Shown: positions 49,701 through 60,060, counted from the first letter of the stretch. The stretch: DNA of 64,000 nt from Thysanoteuthis rhombus (GCA_963457665.1 OY735215.1:25958097-26022096), one strand, 5' to 3'. Notes: generated from the sequence alone by a model not told the origin. Numbers and translations are program-made.

Positions 49701-52700
49701 TGTGTGACTGGATTGGAAATGAAGAACAAGTGTCGGGTTATTTTATTTTGATACAGGCTGTTTGAAAGTAATTGAATAACACCGTTAGAATTGCAATAAA
49801 GAGAAACAGAAATAAGAAGAAAGAAATACCAGTCAAAATTAATGATGACATAGGAATGAGACAAGCTGTTGTGAGTTCAAACACTGGGTCAGATAGTATA
49901 GCAATATACACCAGTGCTGTGGAGAGGCTAATATGAAATCTGAAATTCCCTTGGAAGTACACTGGATGTAACAGGTAAAGAATGGGGATCAAATAAAAGG
50001 TTTGATTTGACATTTTCAGAAGGTTACTGAATGCGACAGGAACCAAAGGGAAGTTCAAATGTATAGTAGCCAAAACATTGTGATGAGGACAACAAAAATG
50101 AGGGAACCAGTCTAAAAGAACTTTTGGCAGCATGCCATGTTGGCAGTGATCAATTGGAAAATGGGATGATCAATTAATAAATTACTTCTCTTGCTTTTTG
50201 TTGAATCCCCTAAAAAATCCAATTCGAGCATGAATGCAGCCAGGAACCAACCCAGAATCAATTTAGCATCAACTTAAATTGAACCCTCATTTGAAGTTTT
50301 TTTTAAGGTGAAAAAAATCTTCTAGACATGATAAATTTTCAACCCACTAGCTCTATTGATATGGCCTGTACTTTTGATACAGACCTCCATAGTAAGTGAA
50401 GAAACTTATGTTGGCAGTTCCTAGATGTTATGTGCCAATGTTTCTTAGCTTCAAATACATTTTTCATTTGAACCGTTACTTTTAGGTTTTAGATATTGAC
50501 CTATAGGAAATTTAACATTATTATTTCTTTCCTTACAGCATTCTGTCTTGAACGATAAGCCCAAGAAAGAAAAGAGTTCATCGCTTGTTTACTTTCTCAC
50601 AACTGTGGGCTGGTTCTCCTTCTGGGTTCTCGTGCTCTTGGCAGTATCTTACAAAATGGATGAATCTGCACAGTTCATTTCTTCCATTTATGGTTTTATG
50701 TAAGTCATTTGTTTAAAAGTTTTATTCGTATTAATTTATAAGCGATGTTTGTCTGTATTGAGATTTTCAATTTTTGTTTCATGTGAATGTACCAGCATCT
50801 TCCACTGAGTTTGCATTTGAATTAGGCTTTGCTGGGCCGTAAAATAACTTACTGTCATTTGTTCCTTATATCAAGAAATTTAAGTTAGGAAATCCATAGT
50901 GAGCCTTTCAATATTTCCTCTGCCTAGGATCAGAGTGTCGCCCCTGTGGGAAGCATTACACACACACACAGAAAAAACAGTATATACAGTGAATTCCGCT
51001 GAATTGGACTGCATAGGATCTAATGATTTTGGACCCAATAACCAGCTGGTCCTATTAAATGAACTTAATTTTTTTAATGCATAAAACATCCCAAAATTAA
51101 TTTAGGAAAACTTGTTGCATAAAAAACAAAACTACTCGTACCTTCACTGTTACTTTTTTTTCCTTTTAAAATTCCACATTCCGCTTGGGTCACAAGCTTA
51201 GATTATTTGAAAGATAGTTTTGAGAATGAAAAAATAGATTTTTTTGTAATTCTATAAGATTTTTTTTTTCAAAAAATAATCAGGTAGCACTGCTTCTTGG
51301 TTCAGTCAAACAGAGCATAAGTCGTAATAAGCAAATTAAGGATGATTACATTTGTTTGAATTAGTTCTTACAAAATTATTTTAATGTTATGCAAAACTGG
51401 TTTAATAATTTTGTATTTAATTGGTAATTGGATCTATATTTTTTTAAATTTTTTATTGTAAGCATCAAACTTGTCCTTTCTTTGTATTTCAGACTGACTG
51501 TCCCAGATTTGAGTCCAAACATTGGCATTTTCTGGTACTTCTTCACAGAAATGTTTGAGCACTTCCGCATCTTTTTCCTATTTGTTTTCCAAATTAATGC
51601 TGTCATCTACACTGTGCCTTTAGCTGTCCGACTCAGGGAGCAGCCAATATTTCTTATGTACATTCTCACATTCCTCACAGGAGTCTTCAAATCTTACCCC
51701 AGCTATTCAGATGTTTCTATCATTTTGGCCCTCCTGCCTTTATGGAAACACCTTTTTGCATGTAAGTAAAAAGATACCACTCTTTTGAGGAGCAGTGTAG
51801 GTCAGACCCTGAATAGACAGTAAAGAATATATCAATCTATTGCACAGGATTTATGTCACACTATCACTTCAATATTTTTTTTTTTTTTCTATTTTTTTAT
51901 TTTTTCTATTTTTCTATTTTTTCTATTTTTCTATTTTTTCTATTTTTTCTATTTTTCTATTTTTTCTATTTTTTCTATTTTTTTATTTTTTTATTTTTTC
52001 CATTTTTTTATTTTTTCCATTTTTTTCCATTTTTTTATTTTTTTATTTTTTCCATTTTTTTATTTTTTCCATTTTTTCCATTTTTTTATTTTTTTATTTT
52101 TTCCATTTTTTTATTTTTTCCATTTTTTTATTTTTTCCATTTTTTTATTTTTTCTATTTTTTTTATTTTTTCTATTTTTTTATTTTTTCTATTCTTCTAT
52201 TTTTTTCTATTCTTCTATTTTTTTCTTTTTTCTATTTTTTCCTTTTTTCTATTTTTTCTATTTTTTCCTTTTTTCTATTTTTTCTATTATTTTCTTTTTT
52301 CTCTTTTTTCTATTTTTTCTTTTTTCTTTTCCTATTTTTTTCTTTTTTTCTCTTTTTTCTATTTTTTTCTTGTTTCGTTTCTTTTTGGGTTTTTTTTTCG
52401 TTTCTTTTCGTTTTTCCTTTTTTTCTTTTTCTTTTTTTTTCTTTTTTCCATTCTCTTTGAAAAGTGTTGGTTTTAATACTGAAAATCATACAATATACAA
52501 ATACATAGTCTCTTATTCAAAACCGTTAGCACCAGACATTTCTCATATTCTAGAGTGACATCTAGGTTTGAATCGATAATGACAAATGCTTCATTTTTCT
52601 TCTTCTCGCTGTTACCGATAGGGAAATCTGCGACTCTTAACATTTTCACAGTACAAGAAATTAACAAAATATGTGAGCATCAGAGACACGTCCGACTGGT

Positions 52701-54648
52701 CGGAGCACTGAGACACAACTATGTGGCATGGATGAGCCAAGGCTGTCTTGAAATGATACTTCTGCTATGCACTACAAAGCCCTTGAACTTGGTTGAGTTT
52801 GGGTCACGTCAGGTACCAAACATGAGCTTTTGTGTGCCGACTAAATCCATGAAAAAAATATTTGGTTTTGATATTTTCAGATAAGAGATCATGTACCTGT
52901 ATTTGAATTTAATTTTTCCCCAAGATTTCAAATTAATATAATGGTCATCACTCAATATGTCTCCCCTTTTTTTTTAATTCTTTTTTTTTCAATTATTATA
53001 TTACTTGTTATACAAAGCTACCAGAAGTTGTCAAAATATTGCGAATTTTCAGAATTTCACTGAATGTATCATGATTTTCATTATTAATTTTTGACTAGTT
53101 TTTTTTCCATCTTATTTCTGGTTGCTGTTCACCACAATGCTCAGGTTCTTTCCCATTGTGTAATTGTGAGGTAAGCAGTATGGACCAGAAATAAAGGAGT
53201 ATCCTCTGACAAAATTTGAACTTGCATCCTATATCCTTAGGAGCCTGTGACATGAATGGTACATTATCAATTTGGCCAAAGAGACCCACCAGCAGACTAA
53301 ATCTAGGTTTAGGCATACAGCCGCTTTCTTATCATATTCTCCATTTTGTATTGTTTGTTTTCAGCTAGTAGTAGATGTTATAGAAGAAAACAACCTGAGC
53401 ATAGTGATAAAAAGCAATAAGATGAAAAAAATTCTTGTAAAAAATATGTTGAAATTTTAGACTATTATACTCTGACTTATTTTATTAGCTTTTTATTATT
53501 CATACTCTGACTTGGTTTATTAGCTGACTGACTTATCCCATGTTATGAGACAAAAAGTTTGGAGGACTTCCTCCTACTGTAATTCACTTGACTGTCCATA
53601 TCAAGCTTTGGTAGGCAGTCCCCTAGTCATAATACCAATGCATTAGATCTAGTATAGTATTTACATGGATTTTTTTTTTTTAATTGAATAACTGTCTTAC
53701 ATACTGGCATGTATAGTATGTTACCTTGCATTTGGTGATTTTTCTCCTGACAAGTTTTTCACGGTAGAAGTCACTTATATTAGGCCTCTAGTTTATTTTC
53801 TCACTGAAAAGTATAAAACAATAGGGTTTATGTTGCACGGATTTGGTGATTGGAATAAATTGAAAAAAAAAAAATCAAATGTTTTTGGTTTTTTTAAATG
53901 TATCCATTAAACATTTTTTTTTTTTCCAGATTTACGCAACAGTTTCATTGTTACATGTATGTTTATCTGCTGTACAGTTTTCTCACCCCTTTTATGGCAT
54001 TTATGGTTGTACGCTGGTAGTGCCAATGCAAATTTCTACTTTGCTATCACTTTAGTATTTACAACAGCAGAGGTAAGTGTTTGCTCTCTCTCTCTTTCTT
54101 GTGTTAGATTCTTACATAAAGCATTCTGTTTAATAGAAGTAAACCACCTCTAATTATTCACATTTAATATCTTTGAAACATTAGGAATGTTAGAAGCTTG
54201 AATTGAACAAGTATCAACTATTAACTAAATGATTGAATGCAATACATTGATATGAAGGATACAGTTTATTAATGTAAATGAAACTGAGACAAGCATATTA
54301 ATTAAAGGTTTCCCTAGGGTTACATTGCAAATATAAAGCATTTTTATCTGTATCATAAACTAGTTAAGGTTCTCGTCATCCTCTTGCTTTGCTATTTCTT
54401 GCGTAGTTGTGAGCTCTTTTGTAATTTGTGGACTGTTTTTCTCCACATGCTTTATGCATGGGGTCCATTATGTTTTGTAAACCTTTGAAGCCATCATTAA
54501 CTGTAATTACACGTTCTGATTTGAGTTCTTTTTGGTACAATGCTACCTTTTGCCACTTGGTGAAATAGTATGTGCATTTGTAATTTTGTCTAGATTAAAA
54601 CAGGACCATCATCAGTTGCTGTGAAATCAGAGGTGTATATAGATACAA

Positions 54649-54701
<53 letters not shown>

Positions 54702-57086
54702 ATGATCTTCCAACTTAGGGATAGAGCACTCTGGTGGATGGGGTATTTGGTGCGTAAGTAAATATATCGCTTAAATTCAACCTCACTGACCATCCAGTTC
54801 TGCATGGGGCAAAGATAAGATGCCAGCCTCTAGGTCTGAGGCAAAGTTTTTGATCTTACCTCGTGGCACTGGATGGGATAATGGATAGTTGATAGCCACA
54901 CTGAAGAGTTATAATACAATGAAACATCTGTCTGTGGATGATACAATCATTTAATTATATATATATATATATATATAATGAAGACGCATTGTTTGAGTGT
55001 CTTTTGAGACTCTAGTGTTGTTCAAAAAGATAAAACTCTCTGCAGGCTAGAATTGACTTGAAATAGAGGAGTCACTAATAATTCACATGTATCATAAGTG
55101 TCTAAGAATTCTTACACTTGGCAGATGGGCAGTTATATCACTTCATGATATTCTGACTTAACTTTCTGCTGATTTCCTGCTATTTGTCGTTTGTCTTGAG
55201 ATTTTCTCTCTCTTCTTCATCTTTTTCAGTAAAACTAAATTCATTTAACCAAAATTCAATGTTATGTCAACTGACTTTGATATTAAGATCGGTTTTGATT
55301 CCAACTAATTGAACAGTCCAATAGCTTTCAACTAGGTGGCCAGATTGTAGTTGTATGATTATCTGCTGTTAATTATTTTTATCAGCTCATCATACTCCTT
55401 ATAATATGCGTACTCATAATCAAGTCTGAAATCTAAACTGGAATTGAGATTGCACCTTATCTATAGTGTTCAAAAAACATTCTACCCATAAATTTCTTTG
55501 ACATCTGAGCAATCAATAAAACCCCTCAGAAACATATTTGGTACATTATATTTGTCATAAACTGATGCAACATTTCCTTTTTCTTTTATTTCAAAGGAAT
55601 GGGGACTTTCTGGAATTTATTTAAAAAAAAAACGTTATTGCATGAAGTATAAAATCTGTGAGAATGTATTTTTTAATCAAGTGAATCGTGCTTATCTCCC
55701 TTTAACCCTGCACAATCCCGTCACAAAACTCGATACGTGCAACTATGCATGTATCGTCAGTCTCTCGAAAGTTGAGAGGCTGGAAATGGAGACGAGAAGA
55801 AAGAACTATCATTTGACAATTTTTGTTAAAACAATCACCATTCAATATGAGGATGAAATACGAACACCAGATGATTGACTGTTTCAGATAATATTTTTCA
55901 TATATTTTCCTTAGAAGTTAGTCTTGTTTATCATTCTCTTCTCAGAATACAGATAATCAACTCGGCTGGAGTCACCTCATTTTGACCCTATCCACCTTTA
56001 GTACTGATCAAATTGTTGAGAATTATTAAAGTATATACAATAAAATTGAATTATAATACTTGAAAAAATTTCAAAAAGATATGTTCTGTTTATTTGAAAG
56101 TAAATTGAATTTCCTTTATAAAGGTTCTTAAATTAGCACTTCAATCTAGTCCTCATCTTTGCCAGTACTCTCCTTATCATCAGAATGACTTAAAAAATCT
56201 AAAATCTTTTTGCATTACTTATCAAGTGTTCGTAATCAGTGTTCATCCTCTGTGTTGGTTAAAGATGATCATGGCTTCATTTCTAAGTGGTGTTGTAGCT
56301 GCAGAGCCTGAAGCCACGTCTTGCACTTGACATGGAATTATAGAGAGGGAGAGTTGCACACATTATCAACCTCACTCTCGCATTCCCATCTGCTTGGGTC
56401 CTGCTGCAAGACATAGCCAGGACTGCTGGAAACCGACAAAGGCTCACTGCTTGTCACTACATGCTCCATAATATGTTGCTGGCCCTGATCTGGAATCATT
56501 TGTTCATCTCTTACACTGGTTGCCAACCATGCCTATAGGGCCCAGTGTGCTATGTTATTTACCTACATCTGGGGGGAGAAATAAAGAATTATTGTGATAA
56601 TGATACAATAGATTTTTACCAATCGATAGCCCATTATTTTAAGATTCATTCCATATGCAGTGTGGTGGCTTTTAGTTGTTGGGGTATCATTGTGTTATGG
56701 TAATCCTCACTTATATGGATCTAAAATGCTGTAGCTAAACACAGCATATGTTACATCTGTATAAGCAAGGATTACCTCATTTTTAGTCTCCGTAATAGAT
56801 ATAAGAAAATGAGTAAAAACCATTTCTGTGAGTATTTACGACTAAAACTAGCTTGTTATAGTGAAAAAATTTTGTTCACATTCATTGTAACAGCATGGGA
56901 GCATTATATTTTCACTTTTAACGAGGATTTGCTACTAGATATTTATTTAGTGTTTTCACTTCTTCATTTCAGATATTCCTAGTAACAGATCTGCTGTACG
57001 CCAACTTACGCTGGGAATATGACCTCACATATGGCCTGAACCGAAAACTCGAAGATGGCAAAGAAGGACAAGTTGTTTTAGAATAG
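39152..57086 (+). CDS. PIGU: PIGU: GPI transamidase subunit PIG-U (11 exons, 439 aa)
   Basis: PIG-U is an integral ER-membrane subunit of GPI transamidase (with PIGK, PIGS, PIGT and GPAA1). This complex cleaves a C-terminal signal from proteins and attaches the GPI anchor; PIG-U is thought to help recognise the GPI lipid. Exons: 39152-39281, 43368-43432, 44341-44412, 46501-46563, 47073-47176, 48366-48466, 49112-49209, 50539-50699, 51493-51761, 53930-54072, 56973-57086. Every intron is GT-AG and all phases join. The family signature is clear: SRVEISTPLTSWKR in exon 1, VSPYSGDLFHE in exon 2, LNPYSIAICLARST in exon 6, LTVPDLSPNIGIFWYFFTEM in exon 9 and LWHLWLYAGSANANFYFAIT in exon 10. The protein is strongly hydrophobic throughout, as expected for a multi-pass protein. 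The start ATG sits in 'gtgccatggc', a good initiation context. No disruption seen; I judge the gene intact. Confidence 0.95.
40290..40560 (+). repeat. Dispersed repeat D, copy 2
   Basis: Diverged copy of 38535-38830: 'caaaaaatgt', 'gtgtgatta', 'atactgtcactatttacttg', 'atcatattttaattaaacca' and 'ttttgtcacat'. Lies in PIGU intron 1. Confidence 0.6.
42010..42048. repeat. Perfect 15-bp-arm palindrome in intron 1
   Basis: The arm atatcattcagatca is followed, after a 9-nt gap, by its exact reverse complement. It could form a hairpin in the pre-mRNA. Confidence 0.9.
43368..43432 (+). CDS. PIGU: PIGU exon 2 (residues 44-65)
   Basis: Encodes VMEGIYLTREHVSPYSGDLF then HE. 'SPYSG..FHE' is highly conserved in PIG-U and lies in the ER-lumenal loop after the first membrane segment. 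The acceptor is ttttcag and the donor is gtgaga; it leaves phase 0. Confidence 0.93.
44341..44412 (+). CDS. PIGU: PIGU exon 3 (residues 66-89)
   Basis: Encodes TPLMLKWLDLVLKVFGQYDY then LIFL. TPL directly follows the FHE of exon 2, as in other animal PIG-U proteins. The acceptor is cttgcag and the donor is gtgagt, phase 0. Confidence 0.9.
44748..45668 (+). mobile_element. Solo LTR of an LTR retrotransposon in PIGU intron 3
   Basis: The 921-bp segment starts tgtggggtttttcctg and ends gtgtcaca, giving the TG...CA ends typical of LTRs. It is flanked on both sides by ctgc (44744-44747 and 45669-45672), a 4-bp target-site duplication. Inside, on the + strand, 'cctatttaagccc' at about 45211-45223 is a plausible TATA-type promoter. 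The base composition is distinctly more GC-rich than the intron. No internal domains or second LTR are seen, so it is a solo LTR formed by recombination. It contains a 114-bp tandem duplication (44981-45208). It is probably Gypsy-type from size and duplication length, but this is not proven. Confidence 0.75.
44981..45208 (+). repeat. Two-copy 114-bp tandem duplication within the solo LTR
   Basis: Each unit starts 'ctgaatggtagcagc', then 'ttgacggttactaagggcgg', 'cacgagagagc', 'tctcttctccaaa' and ends 'cttgttacga'. The copies differ at roughly ten positions. The unit lies just upstream of the TATA-like box, so it may duplicate promoter or enhancer sites. Confidence 0.9.
46501..46563 (+). CDS. 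PIGU: PIGU exon 4 (residues 90-110)
   Basis: Encodes AVDTLIGILLLKIANLFSKY then M, aligning with the second membrane segment of PIG-U ('xDALTAxxL' in vertebrates). The acceptor is tttttcag. The donor is gtcagt, a weaker but acceptable 5' site. Phase 0 on both sides. Confidence 0.88.
47073..47176 (+). CDS. PIGU: PIGU exon 5 (residues 111-145)
   Basis: Encodes a hydrophilic loop (LLKQAADAPNYSSDASSLLL) followed by RKESLRKLEIFVVA. It corresponds to the variable 'LLLELDQYAPDVAELI' loop of vertebrate PIG-U. The acceptor is cttaacag and the donor is gtaagt; two bases are carried into exon 6. Confidence 0.88.
48366..48466 (+). CDS. PIGU: PIGU exon 6 (residues 145-179)
   Basis: Encodes AHMLNPYSIAICLARSTGIF then HNLLVLLAFFFTMK. 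'LNPY(S/T)I' and the following 'STxxxxN' are conserved in PIG-U and in related PIG-M/PIG-U membrane proteins. The acceptor is tttcag and the donor is gtaata; one base is carried over. Confidence 0.92.
48690..48910. repeat. GC-richer insertion in PIGU intron 6
   Basis: About 200 bp with composition unlike the flanking intron ('ttggcagcctggaactgcct', 'ccatgtctcctgcctccgtt'). It overlaps chance open frames on the + strand. It looks like an inserted repeat of unknown family, with no second copy in the window. Confidence 0.35.
49112..49209 (+). CDS. PIGU: PIGU exon 7 (residues 179-211)
   Basis: Encodes AQIILSTLCLAFATYESFYA then LVLCVPAALFFHQ, matching the conserved 'LAxATYxSLYPxxLFVP' membrane segment. 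The acceptor chosen is tatttcctcag at 49111, because it restores the frame with the G from exon 6. An alternative ag 5 bases downstream would shift the frame. The donor is gtcagt. Confidence 0.92.
50118..50450 (+). repeat. Dispersed repeat B, copy 2 (PIGU intron 7)
   Basis: Same orientation and order of landmarks as 68-480. See that entry. Confidence 0.6.
50539..50699 (+). CDS. PIGU: PIGU exon 8 (residues 212-265)
   Basis: Begins with a lysine-rich loop (HSVLNDKPKKEKSSSL), then a long hydrophobic membrane segment (WFSFWVLVLLAVSY), then ISSIYGF, the start of the 'xxxVYGFIL' motif. The acceptor is ccttacag and the donor is gtaagt; two bases (AT) are carried over and completed by A in exon 9. 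Confidence 0.93.
51493..51761 (+). CDS. PIGU: PIGU exon 9 (residues 265-355), core signature
   Basis: The longest and most conserved exon. It encodes LTVPDLSPNIGIFWYFFTEM and FEHFRIFFLFVFQINA (residues 266-301), the family hallmark. This region was noted in the literature to resemble a part of long-chain fatty-acid elongases and is proposed to contact the GPI lipid. It is followed by 'PLAVRLREQPIF' and 'FKSYPSYSDVS', also conserved. The acceptor is tatttcag and the donor is t|gtaagt; one base is carried over. Confidence 0.95.
51873..52455. repeat. Pyrimidine-rich degenerate minisatellite in PIGU intron 9
   Basis: About 580 bp of T-rich sequence built from units such as tttttctat and tttttccat, becoming (ttttttc)-like toward 52455. 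It has virtually no purines apart from single A's and a few G's near the 3' edge. The two roughly 206-codon open frames over it (F, Y, L, I and S only) are products of the repeat. Confidence 0.95.
53095..53310 (-). mobile_element. SINE family E, copy 1 (PIGU intron 9)
   Basis: On the minus strand 'tttggccaaattgataatgt' (head) is followed by 'gatgcaagttcaaattttgt' (B-box-like). The body 'cagaggatactcc' leads to 'atttctggtccatactgctt'. The second copy, 61590-61815, preserves 'tggtcaaattggcaaggaat' and 'gtgttcaagtcttgtcaaag' in the same order. Confidence 0.65.
53930..54072 (+). CDS. PIGU: PIGU exon 10 (residues 355-402)
   Basis: Encodes YLRNSFIVTCMFICCTVFSP and LLWHLWLYAGSANANFYFAI then TLVFTTAE. 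'LWHLWIYAGSANxNFxxAITL' is nearly invariant in PIG-U. The acceptor tttttccag follows a long pyrimidine tract; the donor is gtaagt, phase 0. Confidence 0.95.
54662..54977 (+). repeat. (TA)n-bounded unit, copy 3 (longest form, PIGU intron 10)
   Basis: (TA)n at 54662-54698, then 'gcaatgatcttccaactta', 'agcactctggtggatgggg', 'aatatatcgcttaaattcaa', 'cctcgtggcactggatggga', 'acactgaagagttataatac', 'aaacatctgtctgtggatga' and a closing (TA)n at 54955-54977. It joins the left half seen in copy 1 with the right half seen in copy 2, so it is nearest the full element. Confidence 0.8.
56250..56570. repeat. GC-richer insertion in PIGU intron 10
   Basis: About 300 bp of balanced composition ('tgctgcaagacatagccagg', 'atatgttgctggccctgatc') in an otherwise AT-rich intron, covering a chance minus-strand frame. 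Probably an inserted element; no second copy in the window. Confidence 0.35.
56973..57086 (+). CDS. PIGU: PIGU exon 11 (residues 403-439 and stop)
   Basis: Encodes IFLVTDLLYANLRWEYDLTY then GLNRKLEDGKEGQVVLE and a TAG stop at 57084-57086. It matches the PIG-U C-terminus, in which 'xxSDxxxAxLRREYxLTHG' precedes a short hydrophilic cytosolic tail. The acceptor is catttcag. Confidence 0.93.
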   Translation: MFLVTDLLYANLRWEYDLTYGLNRKLEDGKEGQVVLE

Positions 57087-57224
57087 TCTTTCTTTCAACT
57101 TTTTTTCAAAACCTATCATCATTCCTTTTTGATATCATGTGATAAAACAAAACAGCTATAATTAAAACTTGTTATCATCAAAAATATTCACACTACCACC
57201 TCCATCGCCACCACTACCACCAAA

Positions 57225-57230
57225 AATAAA
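57225..57230 (+). promoter_or_regulatory. PIGU: Candidate PIGU polyadenylation signal
   Basis: An aataaa hexamer 139 bp after the stop codon, the first canonical one downstream. Others occur further on, so the 3' UTR length is uncertain. Confidence 0.45.
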
Positions 57231-57392
57231 CATTACTGCCACCTGTGTCTGCTGATGAGTACATATTTATTTCAAACCTATCCAGTACCACACAGGGTTG
57301 TGCCAGAGCAATTTGGTTTTGGGCAGCAAAGTCGTCATGTTTCAGCTATTCTTCAAATCTAGATGTTGATGCCATCTCTAACTGATCGATAT

Positions 57393-57940
57393 ACAAGATC
57401 TGTCCGGAAAGTATCCAACCATTTGATATTAATGAAAAATGACCTGCTCAGTTCAATGACGCCTCTTCAAAGTACTTTCCTTTGGACTTCAAGCACATAT
57501 CCCAGCATATCTCCCACTTTTCTAAACAATCTGCAAAGGCCTCTTTTGGGATCGCCATCAGCTGCCTTGTCACGTTCATCCTAATCCTGTTCAAGGCCTG
57601 AAAGTCTCCTCCCTTTCAATGGTAAAAACCCAGAAATTGCAGGGAACCAAATCTGAACTGTCGGGTAGCCAACAGACCTGGGTGAAGCAATGTTTTTCCT
57701 AGAAAAACTTGCTCAAGAAATGAAAAATGGTCAGGCTCAGTCATTGTGATTGCAATGGTCACATAGTGCACAAGTTCACTCAATGGCGTCTCGCTGCTTA
57801 TTGAGTAACCTAACAGGAGAGTATTTGTTCACACATGTGGAGTAATATCTCTACTGTGATTGGTTACCGATTTACATCATGGCTGCGCTACTTATTTTTG
57901 AGGTATTCAAATGGCTGGATACTTTCTGGGCAGACTTCAT
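57393..57940 (-). mobile_element. Internally deleted mariner with both ends, transposase relic on the minus strand
   Basis: The left end caagatctgtccggaaagta and the reverse complement of the right end (aagtctgcccagaaagtatc) form an imperfect terminal inverted repeat of about 30 bp, with a TA dinucleotide at the left junction. On the minus strand the interior encodes DSSDLVPCNFWVF, the last-aspartate block of mariner transposase ('xSPDLAPCDFWLF'). Further on comes FADCLEKWEICWDMCLKSKG then KYFEE, the C-terminal '(F)xxWxxRWxxCIxxxGxYFEG' block. The N-terminal DNA-binding part and the first catalytic aspartate are missing, so it is non-autonomous. It starts about 300 bp after the PIGU stop. Confidence 0.82.
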
Positions 57941-57943
57941 TTA

Positions 57944-57947
<4 letters not shown>

Positions 57948-57992
<45 letters not shown>
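57948..57992. repeat. (TA)n microsatellite next to the mariner end
   Basis: About 45 bp alternating AT starting within 10 bp of the element's end. Confidence 0.95.
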
Positions 57993-57998
<6 letters not shown>

Positions 57999-59750
57999 TT
58001 TCTAATGAAGAATTTTGTTTGGGGGCCCACTATGCAATTTCTTACAAAGTTTGAACAATGTCTATTCATTCCTGCACCTCCAACATAAGGAAATGTTAGA
58101 TATTTTTTTTCCTATCTTCAGTAATCTTTTTGCCTAGCCTATTGCTTATAAATGTATTTTTATCAATGTTTGATTTTCACCATATTGCGCAAATAAATTG
58201 CCAAAAACCTTTTGATAGCATTATTTTATTTTTTTTTTTACCTAGAAAGTAGATGCTGAAAAACAAGATATAAAAATGTGATTCCTATCTGCTATCATTC
58301 TCAAAAGAGCATTCATACGTCAATATTCATTGTACGGAGCAGCAGATACAATATTTGTAAATGTAAGAAATAATATGTTCACTTAGATAAGACTTGAATT
58401 CAGAGTGGCAAAGTTGTTTAATGATGTTATCCATATTACTAGCTGGACCCGTGGAATAACTATGATAACTGGCAAATGAAACTAATATATCTGTTTTTAT
58501 TATTATTGATTACTTTTGCTATCTGTCTATATTCCTATGGTCTTATACTGGTATAACTTAATTCTAAGCTTCAGACTTGCGACGGGCTTATGAATGAATA
58601 ACAGTTATGGTAGAGGTTGAATCCATTTTGCTCCCATCCAAGCATAAACAAACATCCTCTTCCGTTCTGCTCTTGTTCATTATATTGCATGGGCAGGTGG
58701 TGAGGGGGAAGAGAAAGAATGTAAGATATGAGAACGAATGATAATCAGAAAGCGAAACGGTCACATACACAAATAATCAGAATAATAGTATAATTTTTCA
58801 ATGAAGTAATGCTATCAGAAAAACGAAATGAGCATATTTGCAATATCGTAGCAATCAAATATTGACTTCTTTTATTTTTTTCCAAATCTAAAATTCTCTT
58901 CTTTCGAAAAATCTGGATTTTGTGTTCCTTGTTGAGCCCACACAGGCTGTGACCATTTCTTAAAAGCTTTGTAGTCTATCAAAGGAACATCAAACGGGGA
59001 CAACTTGCACATATTTATGTGTTGTTTACCATCATATTTTTTTCCTTTTTTTTTTTTTTTTCTTTTTTCCCAAATTCTGTTCCTAACAATCTTTGACGAT
59101 TGGGTTTGTAAAATCTAAATGGCATGCATTCATTAAAGAGAAATCAGCAAAAAAGGCTTATAGTCTGTGAATAGCATCTCTGAGATAACTTTTGAATATC
59201 AAACAGTTGTTTTTTCTTTATCTCTTATTCGTCTGTGGTTATTTTGGAAACATCAATACCTGATAATAAGCACTTCTCTTAATGTTCCTGTTCTCAAGGT
59301 TGAGTTACACAGAACAAAGATCCCTGTGCATGTATTTGTTTAATGTGTACTTGTTGTTCCCTTCCAAGAAACACACAATACTACGCAAATCAACCAACTC
59401 ATTTCAATGGTAAGGAAACCAAGACAATTGGAACTGATCTATATGTTATATTGACTTCGAAAAGATGCTAGTCTTGTGGGGGTTTTTTTTATTGTATCAT
59501 TCTTATTTTTTATTTTTAAAGTTTTGTTTTCTTAGATCTCCGAAAATGACGTCCATTTTCTTTGATTGTCAGAACGCGTCTCCATACTCCAAATAAATAG
59601 AAAAATGAACAAATAATCACATTTTGTTACATCCATTAAAAACTGTTGCTTTCCCAGTCTCAGACTCCGGTATTGTTAATCAAATAAGGCCATTTAATTA
59701 ACAGTTATGCTGAATATACATACCCTCCCTTACATCTATCTCTCTATCTA

Positions 59751-59756
<6 letters not shown>
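57993..59756. other. Unannotated sequence
   Basis: No gene seen. T-rich runs at 59038-59066 and elsewhere. Confidence 0.4.

Positions 59757-59805
<49 letters not shown>
59757..59805. repeat. (TA)n microsatellite
   Basis: About 49 bp alternating AT, abutting the tRNA-like element that follows. Confidence 0.95.
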
Positions 59806-59809
<4 letters not shown>

Positions 59810-59815
59810 GATGAA

Positions 59816-60060
59816 ATGGGGCTGCTGCAAAAATCAAACCTGCAACTGATAGGGTGACTGCTTCAACATTGCTCTTACCATAGAGCTGAACAGTTGCCAG
59901 TAATGCAAAGGCACAAATAACTGTTTTCACTCCAAATTCTCATCTCATTTATTTTCTATCTATATCTGCTCTATTCGTTTCTTTCACTGCGACAGTTAGG
60001 TATGATATAACACAGCAGCTCCATTTCATTTGATTGTTTATTCTATTCGTGTGTGTGTGT
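59816..60060 (-). mobile_element. tRNA-like SINE/MITE unit, copy 3
   Basis: The minus-strand core matches the units at 1.3 and 1.7 kb ('caactgatagggtgactgct', 'ttgctcttacca', 'gagctga'). Its right edge at about 60031-60050 has the shared 'gattgtttattctattcgtg' end, here running into a (GT)n. The left inverted-repeat end is missing and is replaced by the (TA)n array. Confidence 0.65.

Noticed and set aside
51840..52476. Two overlapping roughly 206-codon open frames made of F, Y, L, I and S.
   Set aside because: They are translations of a pyrimidine-rich tandem repeat in PIGU intron 9 and have no protein-like composition.
52555..52884. 109-codon plus-strand frame within PIGU intron 9.
   Set aside because: It is not in phase with flanking PIGU exons and would disrupt a conserved junction (exon 9 to exon 10 joins exactly to residue Y355).
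55642..55878. 78-codon frame in PIGU intron 10 considered as an alternative exon.
   Set aside because: It lacks a good acceptor/donor pair in phase, and PIG-U has no corresponding segment between the exon 10 and exon 11 residues.
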